Shown one piece after another: positions 1 through 6,879 of a stretch of 64,000 nucleotides of DNA. The notes beneath the pieces are model-generated. The model ran no database searches. It had not been told where the DNA came from and was given only the letters and a program-made list of their open reading frames with translations. This DNA is from Hafnia paralvei ATCC 29927 (GTDB taxonomy: Bacteria; Pseudomonadota; Gammaproteobacteria; Enterobacterales; Enterobacteriaceae), in NCBI RefSeq assembly GCF_001655005.1, contig NZ_LXET01000059.1, forward strand, positions 1-64,000, read 5' to 3'. The translations under genes were made by a program, and so were the position numbers. Each line of letters opens with the position of its first letter. Position 1 is the stretch's first letter.

Positions 1-2
1 GT

Positions 3-22
3 GCCGGCTCTTCCTACCAAGA
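3..22. repeat. fragment of a dispersed intergenic repeat
   Basis: This stretch matches 48314-48333, just downstream of parC, at 18 of 20 positions. The parC copy follows a perfect 11-bp inverted repeat, so the window probably begins inside a second copy of a REP-like element. Its full extent lies outside the window. Confidence 0.4.
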
Positions 23-41
23 CTTAAACAATTAAAAAGGC

Positions 42-69
42 AAAGGCAAAACAATATTGTTTTGTCTTT
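42..69. repeat. AT-rich palindrome
   Basis: A 14+14-base inverted repeat with no loop and one mismatch, centred between positions 55 and 56. The inner 18 bases are a perfect palindrome. It lies downstream of pspG and could act as a terminator for a gene to the left of the window, because the right arm ends in a T-rich tract (61-70). No gene for it to serve is visible. Confidence 0.35.
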
Positions 70-96
70 TCGTGTTAGATGAAATGCATGATAGAA

Positions 97-137
97 CCGC
101 CATCAGAGAAGATGGCGGTAGGTCGAAGGCGCACAGG
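97..137. repeat. 41-bp dispersed repeat, copy A
   Basis: The block is 37/41 identical to 38147-38187 in the panS-metH gap. Copy A begins with a perfect 8-bp stem (97-104 with 111-118, 6-base loop). The shared right half extends to a GCGCACAGG core. It lies 57 bases downstream of the pspG stop codon, a typical place for REP/BIME-like elements. The family is not one I can name. Confidence 0.55.
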
Positions 138-193
138 GATAAGATACTTAGACGCCCATCACCGTTCCAACGTAGATATAAGCACACCCAAAC

Positions 194-418
194 TTAATAA
201 TACCGCCTTGGCTGCGGTTTCTTCTGCATAGAACGGTAGATCCACACCACGACAATGGCCAAAACTATCCACGGCAGCAGTTTAAGCACCATCACAAATA
301 GGCCACCAAATAGCATAAGTACTGTGGCAACTGCCATGGCTGCGATGATGCCCAGCATTGAAACCCCGGTCACCATCAGCACGGCAAAAAAGCCAAGAAT
401 AAAGAGGACTTCAAACAT
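194..418 (-). CDS. pspG: phage shock protein G
   Basis: A 74-residue inner-membrane protein of the PspG (YjbO) family, an effector of the phage-shock response to envelope stress. Two hydrophobic stretches span almost all of residues 3-60, followed by a short basic tail rich in Lys, Arg and Tyr. The N-terminal half, with the run FFAVLMVTGVSMLGIIAA, is characteristic. The start is supported by an AGGAG ribosome site seven to eight bases upstream. The gene sits downstream of dusA as in E. coli but has its own sigma-54 promoter, so it is probably expressed independently. The length matches the family (about 75-80 residues). Confidence 0.9.
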   Translation of the reverse strand: MFEVLFILGFFAVLMVTGVSMLGIIAAMAVATVLMLFGGLFVMVLKLLPWIVLAIVVVWIYRSMQKKPQPRRYY

Positions 419-470
419 GGTGATCTCCTGAGTAAAATTTAACGGCGATACCGTTAGCTATTCACTCTTT

Positions 471-487
471 TACAAGAATCATGCCAA
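471..487 (-). promoter_or_regulatory. sigma-54 promoter of pspG
   Basis: Read on the minus strand this gives TTGGCATGATTCTTGTA, which fits the -24 (TGGCA) and -12 (TTGC-like, here TTGT) elements with correct spacing. Initiation would fall near 460, leaving about a 40-base leader before pspG. In E. coli pspG is a sigma-54/PspF-dependent gene, and this site agrees with that. Confidence 0.8.
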
Positions 488-525
488 GTAAGAGTTTTTT
501 GTAACTCATTGATTTTGATAAGACA

Positions 526-547
526 CGCTGTAACGGGCGTTACAGCG
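526..547. promoter_or_regulatory. perfect 10-bp inverted repeat upstream of pspG
   Basis: Arms 526-535 and 538-547 are exact reverse complements separated by two bases. The repeat lies 31 bases past the dusA stop and about 40-75 bases upstream of the pspG sigma-54 promoter. It may be the dusA terminator hairpin, though no strong T-run follows on the minus strand, or part of the PspF upstream activating region. Sequence alone does not decide. Confidence 0.5.
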
Positions 548-577
548 CTTGGTGAAATTTACTAACTTTTCGTTTAT

Positions 578-1591
578 TTAGCCACGTGGTTGACTCACGA
601 ACTGCAACGCGGCTTCGACTACCTCTACACCAGCACCCGGCTTATGCGCATTTTCACTCAAATGCCGACGCCACTGGCGAGCACCTGGAATACTTTGGAA
701 CAAGCCGAGAATATGGCGCGTAATGTGGCCTAAATAAGTTCCGTTAGACAGTTCACGTTCAATATAGGGATAGAGCGAGCGCACCACGTCAATACTGTTT
801 GGTACATCAGCGGTAGAATCAAACAGTTCACGATCGACATGCGCTAAAATACTTGGGCTCTGATAAGCTTCACGCCCCATCATTACGCCATCCAAGTGCT
901 GTAGATGGATTTTTGCTTCCTCCAGCGTTTTCACTCCACCGTTAATGGCGATATTTAGATGAGGGAAGTCACGTTTGAGTTGGTAGACACGCTCATAATC
1001 CAGCGGTGGGATCTCACGGTTTTCTTTCGGACTCAGCCCGGAAAGCCACGCTTTACGCGCATGGACAGTGAAGCTATTACACTCACCTTTCCCAGACACG
1101 ATATCAATAAAATCACACAGGAACTCATAGCTATCCTGATCGTCAATACCGATACGCGTTTTTACCGTAACTGGAATAGAAACAACGTCGCGCATGGCTT
1201 TGATACCATCGGCGACCAGTTGAGCCTCCCCCATAAGACATGCACCAAAACGACCGTTCTGCACCCGGTCTGATGGACAGCCAACGTTAAGGTTTACTTC
1301 ATCATAACCACGCTGTTCGGCCAAACGGGCACAATGCGCCAATGCTTCGGGATCGCTGCCCCCTAGCTGCAACGCCAACGGATGTTCTTCTTCGCTATAG
1401 GCCAAATAGTCACCTTTACCATGAATAATGGCACCCGTCGTGACCATTTCGGTATAGAGGAGTGTTTGGCGACTCAGTTTGCGATGAAAATAGCGGCAGT
1501 GGCGATCGGTCCAATCCAGCATCGGAGCAACGGAAAAACGGCTCTGGCTGAACGGCATTGCAGAAGAAAGATTAGTGGCGTTTTGGGTCAT
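578..1591 (-). CDS. dusA: tRNA-dihydrouridine(20/20a) synthase DusA
   Basis: A flavin-dependent enzyme that reduces U20 and U20a in the D-loop of tRNA using NADPH. The 337 residues form an FMN-binding TIM barrel. Visible hallmarks are SVAPMLDWTDRHCR near the N-terminus, QLGGSDPEALA, the catalytic-cysteine motif NLNVGCPSDRVQNGRFGACL around residue 100, and NGGVKTLEEA in the phosphate-binding region. The start at 1591 has a weak GAGAA ribosome site. The neighbour pspG and nearby zur match the E. coli neighbourhood; yjbL and yjbM, which lie between zur and dusA there, are replaced here by a TetR regulator and two small genes. Confidence 0.95.
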   Translation of the reverse strand: MTQNATNLSSAMPFSQSRFSVAPMLDWTDRHCRYFHRKLSRQTLLYTEMVTTGAIIHGKGDYLAYSEEEHPLALQLGGSDPEALAHCARLAEQRGYDEVNLNVGCPSDRVQNGRFGACLMGEAQLVADGIKAMRDVVSIPVTVKTRIGIDDQDSYEFLCDFIDIVSGKGECNSFTVHARKAWLSGLSPKENREIPPLDYERVYQLKRDFPHLNIAINGGVKTLEEAKIHLQHLDGVMMGREAYQSPSILAHVDRELFDSTADVPNSIDVVRSLYPYIERELSNGTYLGHITRHILGLFQSIPGARQWRRHLSENAHKPGAGVEVVEAALQFVSQPRG

Positions 1592-1853
1592 TATTCTCAG
1601 AATTTCAGTCAGTTTGAATCAAATACGGTAAACTGCGTCACCGCTGGTATAACACAAGTATACCGTGAATTGGCGCTTATCCTACCGACTTCCAGTATTG
1701 AAGCTGTATCTCGATTAAGCCGCACGATTAATGCACGTGCTCAACATACTCTCGCCTGCAATGTTGGCACCTGCTTTTTCAGCGCAACTAAGATACTCTT
1801 AGCGCCAATAACAGCGGTGGCTGATTTCACCTGCGTAAAGTTTTTATTACACA

Positions 1854-1869
1854 TGTGATCTCGCTCACA
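1854..1869 (+). promoter_or_regulatory. CRP site upstream of the NemR-like gene
   Basis: TGTGATCTCGCTCACA matches the CRP core consensus TGTGA-N6-TCACA at all ten conserved positions. Its centre is about 57 bases before the predicted start of transcription near 1918-1920, a distance close to a class I activating position. The rest of the 328-base dusA-nemR gap (1592-1853) holds the dusA 5' region and no gene that I can support. Confidence 0.75.
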
Positions 1870-1883
1870 TAATGAACCGGATA

Positions 1884-1912
1884 TTGACTTAGACCAACCG
1901 GTCTACTATATT
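1884..1912 (+). promoter_or_regulatory. promoter with embedded NemR-type operator
   Basis: A -35 box TTGACT (1884-1889) and a -10 box TATATT (1907-1912) are separated by exactly 17 bases. That spacer is almost entirely the palindrome TAGACCAACCGGTCTA (1890-1905), which matches the TAGACC-N4-GGTCTA form recalled for the NemR operator. Binding there would block RNA polymerase, so autorepression is expected. The predicted transcription start is within two bases of the ATG at 1920, implying a leaderless or nearly leaderless message. Confidence 0.8.
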
Positions 1913-1919
1913 AAATCAC

Positions 1920-2525
1920 ATGAACAAAACGACTAGCACGACCAACAACACCTGCGAACACATCTTAGATGTGGGTGAGGAACTGATTTTAAACCTCGGC
2001 TTTACCGCCATGGGATTAAATGAACTTCTTGCCACCGCGGGAGTACCAAAAGGTTCGTTCTACCATTACTTCAAATCGAAAGAGAAGTTTGGTGAAGCTA
2101 TGCTTACCCGTTATTTCAGCGATTACGTCGTCATGCTGAAAGAGAAGTTTTCGGATGGGCAAAAAACACAGCGTCAGCATTTGTTAGATTATTTCTCTCA
2201 TTGGATGACGCAAAGCTGTGAAACGGTATGCCACAGTAAGTGTTTAGTCGTGAAGCTGGCTGGTGAAGTCAGTGACTTATCTGAGGTGATGCGTGAAGCA
2301 CTCGACTCAGGTATCACAAGAGTCATCGCCCAGTTGCAGTCGAGTATCGAATCTGGCGTTGAAGAAGGGTCGCTTGCGATTGATGAATCGCCCGAATTAC
2401 TCGCAGATTCACTGTATTCTTTATGGTTAGGCGCAGCGTTACGGGCTAAGGTCAACCGATCTGATGCACCGTTTGTTTCAGCGATGCAGCGTACGGAACG
2501 CTTACTGAAACCCGGCACCATATAG
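1920..2525 (+). CDS. TetR/AcrR-family regulator, NemR-like
   Basis: A 201-residue repressor. The N-terminal helix-turn-helix (about residues 28-52: GFTAMGLNELLATAGVPKGS then FYHYF) and the C-terminal region resemble E. coli NemR, which senses reactive electrophiles and chlorine through cysteine. Cys108, in SKCLVVKLAGEVSDLSE, aligns with the redox-active Cys106 of NemR. Further cysteines are at residues 12, 100 and 104. Unlike E. coli it is not followed by nemA or gloA; instead two small exported-protein genes follow, the first behind a second operator-like palindrome. There is no room for a ribosome site if transcription starts where predicted. Orthology to NemR rather than a paralogue is unproven, so no symbol is given. 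Confidence 0.85.
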   Translation: MNKTTSTTNNTCEHILDVGEELILNLGFTAMGLNELLATAGVPKGSFYHYFKSKEKFGEAMLTRYFSDYVVMLKEKFSDGQKTQRQHLLDYFSHWMTQSCETVCHSKCLVVKLAGEVSDLSEVMREALDSGITRVIAQLQSSIESGVEEGSLAIDESPELLADSLYSLWLGAALRAKVNRSDAPFVSAMQRTERLLKPGTI

Positions 2526-2546
2526 AGATATTATCGCAGCACAATG

Positions 2547-2580
2547 AATGCCTGCGTGAAAACGTTTGGCATTATTTTTT
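2547..2580 (+). terminator. terminator of the NemR-like gene
   Basis: Stem AATGCC (2547-2552) pairs with GGCATT (2568-2573), with an inner CGT-GAAA-ACG stem, and is followed by ATTTTTT. Confidence 0.6.
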
Positions 2581-2590
2581 ACCCATTAAC

Positions 2591-2605
2591 TAGACGACCG
2601 GTCTA
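2591..2605 (+). promoter_or_regulatory. second NemR-type operator
   Basis: TAGACGACCGGTCTA is a 15-base palindrome closely resembling the operator at 1890-1905 but one base shorter between half-sites. It lies 41 bases before the ATG of the small gene at 2647, so that gene is probably controlled by the same regulator. Confidence 0.65.
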
Positions 2606-2646
2606 ATAAACCAGTATCCAGATCACAATTTTTGAGAGATGACACC

Positions 2647-2808
2647 ATGAAAACTATGACTTTGACCGTTCTGATGACTCTAGCCCTTGCGGGTTCTGCT
2701 TTCGCACAAAGTTTCTCAGATATGACAGCAAGCGAACAGCGCGCCACCGTCGTGAATCATTTAAACAACGGTAGCGCCCAAGCCCATCAGGTTACGTTGA
2801 ATAAATAA
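2647..2808 (+). CDS. small exported protein, single-repeat form
   Basis: A 53-residue frame starting at ATG 2647 with a GAGAGA element upstream and ending in TAA at 2806-2808. Residues 1-20 are a clear Sec signal peptide with an AFA-Q cleavage site. The mature part is only 33 residues: QSFSDMTASEQ, then RATVVNHLNNGSAQAHQ, then a short basic tail. The signal peptide and mature part are strongly similar to the next gene, in particular to that protein's second repeat. The operator-like palindrome at 2591 suggests control by the NemR-like regulator. I do not recognise the family and give no function. It has no cysteines; polar residues and His dominate the mature part. Confidence 0.7.
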   Translation: MKTMTLTVLMTLALAGSAFAQSFSDMTASEQRATVVNHLNNGSAQAHQVTLNK

Positions 2809-2929
2809 TCAGCCATGCCCAGTGCCGTTTGTTTAAGCATGTATTTGTTATTAACACCTGCAATGTAGGCCAGTCTGCAATAACAACGCCGTCTGACCCA
2901 CTTAAAAAATTTAAAGAAGAGAAAACATC

Positions 2930-3232
2930 ATGAAAACCTCAATCGTATTATCTGCCATCGTTGCTTTAACCCTTACTGGTTCTGCTTTTGCTCAATCATT
3001 TTCAGAATTAAGCCCTGCAGAACAAAGCACTTTGGCCTATTCAAACCGTAACGGTTCCTCTTATGCTCATCAGCTGATGGCACAACAAAAATTGGAACAG
3101 GCTGGCATTGAACGTTCATCGATTAACGGTAGCGCTACGTTTTCTCAGTTGAGTACACAGGATCAACGTGCAACGATTATCAATAATCTGAACAACAGCG
3201 ATGCCTATGCTCATCAATCTGAAATCAAATAA
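2930..3232 (+). CDS. small exported protein, two-repeat form
   Basis: A 100-residue protein with a signal peptide cut at AFA-Q (residues 1-22). The mature part contains two related units. The first runs from QSFSELSPAEQ to NGSSYAHQ, the second from TFSQLSTQDQRATIINNLNN to SDAYAHQ. The second unit is nearly the same as the whole mature protein encoded at 2647, so the two genes look like products of a local duplication. RBS is AAGAAGAG. No operator palindrome is seen directly upstream, so co-regulation with the first gene is only inferred. Function unknown; a periplasmic location is likely. Confidence 0.8.
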   Translation: MKTSIVLSAIVALTLTGSAFAQSFSELSPAEQSTLAYSNRNGSSYAHQLMAQQKLEQAGIERSSINGSATFSQLSTQDQRATIINNLNNSDAYAHQSEIK

Positions 3233-3269
3233 CAGATTGAATATGAGCCACTGCCTCATGAGTTAAAAG

Positions 3270-3306
3270 CGGGCTGACGGGAATAACCTGTCAGCCCGTT
3301 TTGTTT
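3270..3306 (+). terminator. terminator after the small exported proteins
   Basis: Perfect 9-bp stem CGGGCTGAC (3270-3278) with GTCAGCCCG (3290-3298), followed by TTTTGTTTT. Confidence 0.85.
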
Positions 3307-3409
3307 TCCCTCGTTTATCAGACGCTTTTCCCCCACAAATTTTGTGCTCTTCGGCCTATCTGCTATTTATGTTAAAATAACGAAATCTTACTGGCCGGAA
3401 GCAAACACC

Positions 3410-3919
3410 ATGACCACAACCTCTTTAGAGCGACTGCTCGCACAGGCAGAACAAATTTGTCTGCAACGCAATGTTCGACTGACTCCGCAGAGGATGGAAG
3501 TGCTGCGTCTGATGGCGTGTCAGAAAGGCACTATTAGTGCATATGATTTGCTAGATTTGCTGCGAGTATCTGAGCCGCAGGCAAAACCGCCGACTATCTA
3601 CCGAGCATTGGATTTTCTGTTGGAGCAGGGTTTCATTCACAAAGTGGAATCGACTAACAGCTATGTGATGTGCCATCACATTGAAGAACCTAGCCATACT
3701 TCGGCGTTATTTATTTGCCATCGCTGTGGTCAAGTGACGGAGCAAACCACCAAAGAAGTGCAGGAACATTTAGAAAAATTAGCCGCTTTGACCGGTTTCT
3801 CCCTGCAACATAGCGTAGTTGAAGCACATGGGCTTTGCCGTGATTGTGGCAAGATAGAGTCTTGCGATAGCAGAGATACTTGTCATCACGATCATTCCGA
3901 GCCTAAAAAGAAAAAATAG
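3410..3919 (+). CDS. zur: zinc uptake regulator Zur
   Basis: A 169-residue Fur-family repressor that, with Zn bound, shuts off zinc uptake genes such as znuABC. The start at ATG 3410 (MTTTSLERLL) matches the family length of about 171; an upstream in-frame start at 3344 would add 22 residues unlike the family. The winged helix is seen around RLTPQRMEVL and PPTIYRALDFLLEQGFIHKV. The structural zinc site is the two CxxC pairs, Cys103/Cys106 and Cys143/Cys146. The histidine-rich C-terminus (CHHDHSEPKKKK) is also typical. The neighbours yjbJ and dinF match E. coli. Confidence 0.95.
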   Translation: MTTTSLERLLAQAEQICLQRNVRLTPQRMEVLRLMACQKGTISAYDLLDLLRVSEPQAKPPTIYRALDFLLEQGFIHKVESTNSYVMCHHIEEPSHTSALFICHRCGQVTEQTTKEVQEHLEKLAALTGFSLQHSVVEAHGLCRDCGKIESCDSRDTCHHDHSEPKKKK

Positions 3920-3947
3920 CGCTAATTCGGAATTTATATATAAACAT

Positions 3948-3976
3948 AAAAAAGAGCCGCATCAGCGGCTCTTTTT
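3948..3976. terminator. bidirectional terminator, zur and yjbJ
   Basis: GAGCCGC (3954-3960) pairs with GCGGCTC (3965-3971) across an ATCA loop, flanked by A-run and T-run, so it can serve both convergent genes. Confidence 0.85.
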
Positions 3977-4107
3977 CATCATTGGCAATAAATATAAGCA
4001 GTAGCACACTATCAATAAAGGAATATTATTTATCTCAATATTCGAGTCCATACTTTATTTATAATGCGTTTTGCCAAATGATTATTTGGCTTCGGCAGAC
4101 AATAATA

Positions 4108-4317
4108 TCACCAACGATATTTATTGTGCTCTTCCCAAGCTTTCACTTCTTTCTCTGCGGCTTCTTTCTGATAGCCGTAGCGCTCTTGGATCTTACCTAC
4201 CAGCTGGTCTCGTTTACCCTCAATGACTGTAAGATCATCGTCGGTCAACTTACCCCATTTCTCTTTCACTGTACCTTTAAACTGCTTCCAGTTACCGCCG
4301 GCTTGATCTTTATTCAT
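4108..4317 (-). CDS. yjbJ: CsbD-family stress protein YjbJ
   Basis: A 69-residue, highly charged, cytosolic protein of the CsbD family. It opens with MNKDQAGGNWKQFKG and contains VKEKWGKLTDDDL and IEGKRDQLVGKIQERYGY, the diagnostic family pattern. In E. coli YjbJ is an abundant stationary-phase or osmotic-stress protein with no assigned biochemical role. GGAG lies five bases before the start. It sits between zur and dinF as in E. coli. Confidence 0.95.
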   Translation of the reverse strand: MNKDQAGGNWKQFKGTVKEKWGKLTDDDLTVIEGKRDQLVGKIQERYGYQKEAAEKEVKAWEEHNKYRW

Positions 4318-4662
4318 AATAACTCCGTATCACTTATGTAATGGAATGTATTCCCCTCGCATCTGTAACTTAAAAATATTTAATTTCTAAATATAAATTT
4401 TGCTGCGAGGCATTAGTTAACGTTCACCATTAAGACTAGCGGATAATCAGAGTAAAAAAATTTTCAGCTAAAATTTCGGTGCAACTAAATAAAATATCTT
4501 ACGAATAAAGCACAAAATCAGTTAGAAAACAGGCGATAAGCAGCGAATAATTTTTCCACTTAGAATGTAAGCAAATATTAATAAAGCGCCATTTTAGGGC
4601 AACATAATAACTATAGGAATTATCATATTGCCACAATTCAAATCACTAACAACTCAATGATT
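4318..4662. other. AT-rich yjbJ-dinF gap
   Basis: 345 bases, markedly AT-rich, holding the yjbJ promoter region and the end of the lexA-dinF unit. I find no open frame with a ribosome site, no strong hairpin and no repeat that matches elsewhere in the window. Confidence 0.6.
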
Positions 4663-5997
4663 TTAATAAATATTATTGGCTTCAAACCACGTATTACTCC
4701 GCCAATGCCGTCTCCAGACGATCCATAGCGAAAGGCCACGTAGAGATAAAAACACTGCCAACGCCAGCCATAAACCGTGATTACCTAACCAAGGTAGAGT
4801 AAAAAGCGTCAATCCATAACCCACTGCAGCTACCGCCATGCTGTTACGCATTTCAGTTCCACGAGTCGCCCCAATAAACATGCCATCCAGCAGATAACAC
4901 CAAACGCCCAGCAACGGCAGAAGAATTTGCCACGGAAGATAGTGGGCTGCCAGCGCCTGAACATCAGGCAACGACGTTAACATCTGAATGATATGTCCGC
5001 CAAACAATGCGTAAAGCAGGGCAAAAAATATGGCCACAATGCCCGCTTGTCGGCAGGCTGAATGCCAAATACTTTGCAGCCTGCGGCCATCCCGAGCACC
5101 ATAAGCCTGTCCTGAATGGGCTTCGACCGCGTAAGCAAAGCCGTCCAGAGCATAGGCCGTGAACGTGAGTAGGTTCATTAGTACCGCATTTACCGCAACA
5201 ATTTCACTTCCCATGCGTGCCCCTAAAATGGTCAGCGATGAAAAACATAACTGCAGCAGTAAAGAACGCAGCATGATGTCACGATTTAAAGCCAACAGGC
5301 GGCGCAGATTGCCACGCCACGCATTACGGAAATACTCCATGTGTAGCCCACGCAACTTCATTACATGCCACACAAGGCCAATCCCTAGCAAGAAAGTGGC
5401 ATAATCGGCAATCACCGTCGCGCTAGCGGCTCCCTGAACCTTCCAGCCCAAACCAACGACAAACCATAGATCAAGCGTAATGTTAATGAGGTTTCCGACC
5501 ACAAGCAGAATGACAGGTGCGCGGGCATATTGAACGCCAAGCAGCCAGCCTAAAATCACCAGATTAGCCAATGTTGCCGGTGCGCCGAGCCAACGGATGT
5601 GCATAAACAAACGAGCCTGCTCCAACACATCCTGATGCCCGCCAACAATGCGTAACACCCCCTCAATTAACGGTTCACGCACTGCAATAATGACAACCCC
5701 CGCCAACAAAGCCAGTAGCAAAGGTTGAACCAATGCACGGGCTAGCGCCGTTTTATCGCCAGCGCCAAATGCCTGAGCAGTCAACCCCGTGGTGCTCATC
5801 CGTAAAAACAACAGCAGCATAAAGAGGAAGGATGTCGCCATCGCGCCTACAGCAACACCGCCCAAATAAACAGGGCTATCCAAATGACCAATAACTGCGG
5901 TATCAACCAGTCCCAAAAGCGGAACTGAGATGTTCGACAAAATCATCGGCAGCGCGAGAATCCATAGCGCTTTATCAGTTGGTGTCAGTAATTTCAT
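4663..5997 (-). CDS. dinF: MATE-family efflux transporter DinF
   Basis: A 444-residue multidrug and toxic-compound extrusion family protein with about twelve membrane segments. Strong identity to E. coli DinF is seen in LLGLVDTAVIGHLDSPVYLG, in GVQYARAPVILLVVGN and in the pattern ALNRDIMLRSLLLQLCF. DinF lies downstream of lexA and in E. coli belongs to the same SOS-induced unit; it is linked to protection from oxidative stress and bile salts. Here a hairpin with a U-rich tail separates it from lexA (108-base gap), so part of the message may stop before it. Confidence 0.93.
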   Translation of the reverse strand: MKLLTPTDKALWILALPMILSNISVPLLGLVDTAVIGHLDSPVYLGGVAVGAMATSFLFMLLLFLRMSTTGLTAQAFGAGDKTALARALVQPLLLALLAGVVIIAVREPLIEGVLRIVGGHQDVLEQARLFMHIRWLGAPATLANLVILGWLLGVQYARAPVILLVVGNLINITLDLWFVVGLGWKVQGAASATVIADYATFLLGIGLVWHVMKLRGLHMEYFRNAWRGNLRRLLALNRDIMLRSLLLQLCFSSLTILGARMGSEIVAVNAVLMNLLTFTAYALDGFAYAVEAHSGQAYGARDGRRLQSIWHSACRQAGIVAIFFALLYALFGGHIIQMLTSLPDVQALAAHYLPWQILLPLLGVWCYLLDGMFIGATRGTEMRNSMAVAAVGYGLTLFTLPWLGNHGLWLALAVFLSLRGLSLWIVWRRHWRSNTWFEANNIY

Positions 5998-6040
5998 TTT
6001 TTCACGTCATCCCAGATCCACTTGCCAACCTTCTCCCAAC

Positions 6041-6067
6041 AAAGAAAAAGCCCCAAATAAGGGGCTT
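6041..6067 (-). terminator. terminator between lexA and dinF
   Basis: On the minus strand AAGCCCC-TTATTT-GGGGCTT is followed by TTTCTTTG. The 7-bp stem and U-rich tail form a credible intrinsic terminator inside the lexA-dinF transcription unit. Confidence 0.7.
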
Positions 6068-6105
6068 AGTCTATCGGCGTTACCGCAAACACAATAGCGA
6101 GAACT

Positions 6106-6714
6106 TTAGATCCAGTCGCCGTTGCGGATAACACCAACGGCCAGACCTTCAATCGTGAAGTTTTGTTCACGTAGGTCAACCACAATCGGTTCAAAATCGC
6201 TGTTTTCAGGCAGTAGCTGAACAATGTTGCCTTGTTTTTTCAAACGTTTAACCGTCACTTCGTCTTCAATACGAGCAACAACAACCTGTCCGTTACGCAC
6301 ATCTTGTGTTTTATGCACGGCCAGTAAATCGCCGTCTAAAATGCCGATATCACGCATCGACATTCCATTAACACGCAGTAAGAAATCGGCATTAGGCTTA
6401 AACAATGAAGGGTCGACCTGATAATGGCCCTCAATATGTTCCTGTGCCAGCAGCGGCTCACCGGCAGCCACCCGGCCAATGAGAGGTAGCCCCGTTTCAT
6501 CTTCCATCAACAAGCGAATGCCGCGTGAAGCACCGGACACAATCTCAATCACGCCTTTACGTTGTAACGCTTTTAAATGTTCTTCTGCCGCATTAGGAGA
6601 GCGGAATCCCAAACGCTGTGCGATTTCAGCACGCGTTGGCGGCATGCCAGTTTGTTCAATATGGTCACGAATCAGATCGTAGACTTCCTGCTGTCTGGCT
6701 GTAAGTGCTTTCAT
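6106..6714 (-). CDS. lexA: SOS repressor LexA
   Basis: A 202-residue repressor of the SOS regulon. The start at 6714 (MKALTARQQEVYDLIRDHIE) gives exactly the E. coli length; the longer frame from 6864 would run through the LexA boxes. The N-terminal winged helix is followed by the self-cleavage site Ala-Gly in RVAAGEPL (about 84-85) and the serine-lysine dyad: Ser119 in GMSMRD and Lys156 in TVKRLKK. RecA filaments stimulate cleavage. Two LexA boxes directly upstream show autoregulation. The neighbour downstream is dinF; upstream is the citrate island rather than dgkA. Confidence 0.97.
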   Translation of the reverse strand: MKALTARQQEVYDLIRDHIEQTGMPPTRAEIAQRLGFRSPNAAEEHLKALQRKGVIEIVSGASRGIRLLMEDETGLPLIGRVAAGEPLLAQEHIEGHYQVDPSLFKPNADFLLRVNGMSMRDIGILDGDLLAVHKTQDVRNGQVVVARIEDEVTVKRLKKQGNIVQLLPENSDFEPIVVDLREQNFTIEGLAVGVIRNGDWI

Positions 6715-6722
6715 TCCACCAC

Positions 6723-6738
6723 CTGTTTGTTTATACAG
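6723..6738. promoter_or_regulatory. LexA box 1
   Basis: On the minus strand CTGTATAAACAAACAG, a CTGT-N8-ACAG SOS box eight bases upstream of the lexA start codon. It matches the paired-box arrangement of E. coli lexA. Confidence 0.9.
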
Positions 6739-6743
6739 TTTTG

Positions 6744-6759
6744 CTGTGAGTATATACAG
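6744..6759. promoter_or_regulatory. LexA box 2
   Basis: On the minus strand CTGTATATACTCACAG, identical by recall to one of the two E. coli lexA operator sites. The two boxes are spaced 21 bases centre to centre. Confidence 0.95.
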
Positions 6760-6879
6760 GTGGCGGCCATTTTGAAACCGTGAAATACATAAAGATTGAA
6801 CCGTACCGCATCTGATTGGCTCTAACCGCACACTTTTTGTGTTTTTACAGTCAATATCCAGCAAATTCCCGTGAATAAA

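Noticed and set aside
1382..1858. 158-codon frame on the plus strand
   Set aside because: Mostly antisense to dusA; the unique part lies in the dusA-nemR gap and has no ribosome site or recognisable protein features.
3982..4341. 119-codon hydrophobic frame
   Set aside because: Antisense to yjbJ, which is clearly coding; hydrophobicity arises from the complement of charged codons.
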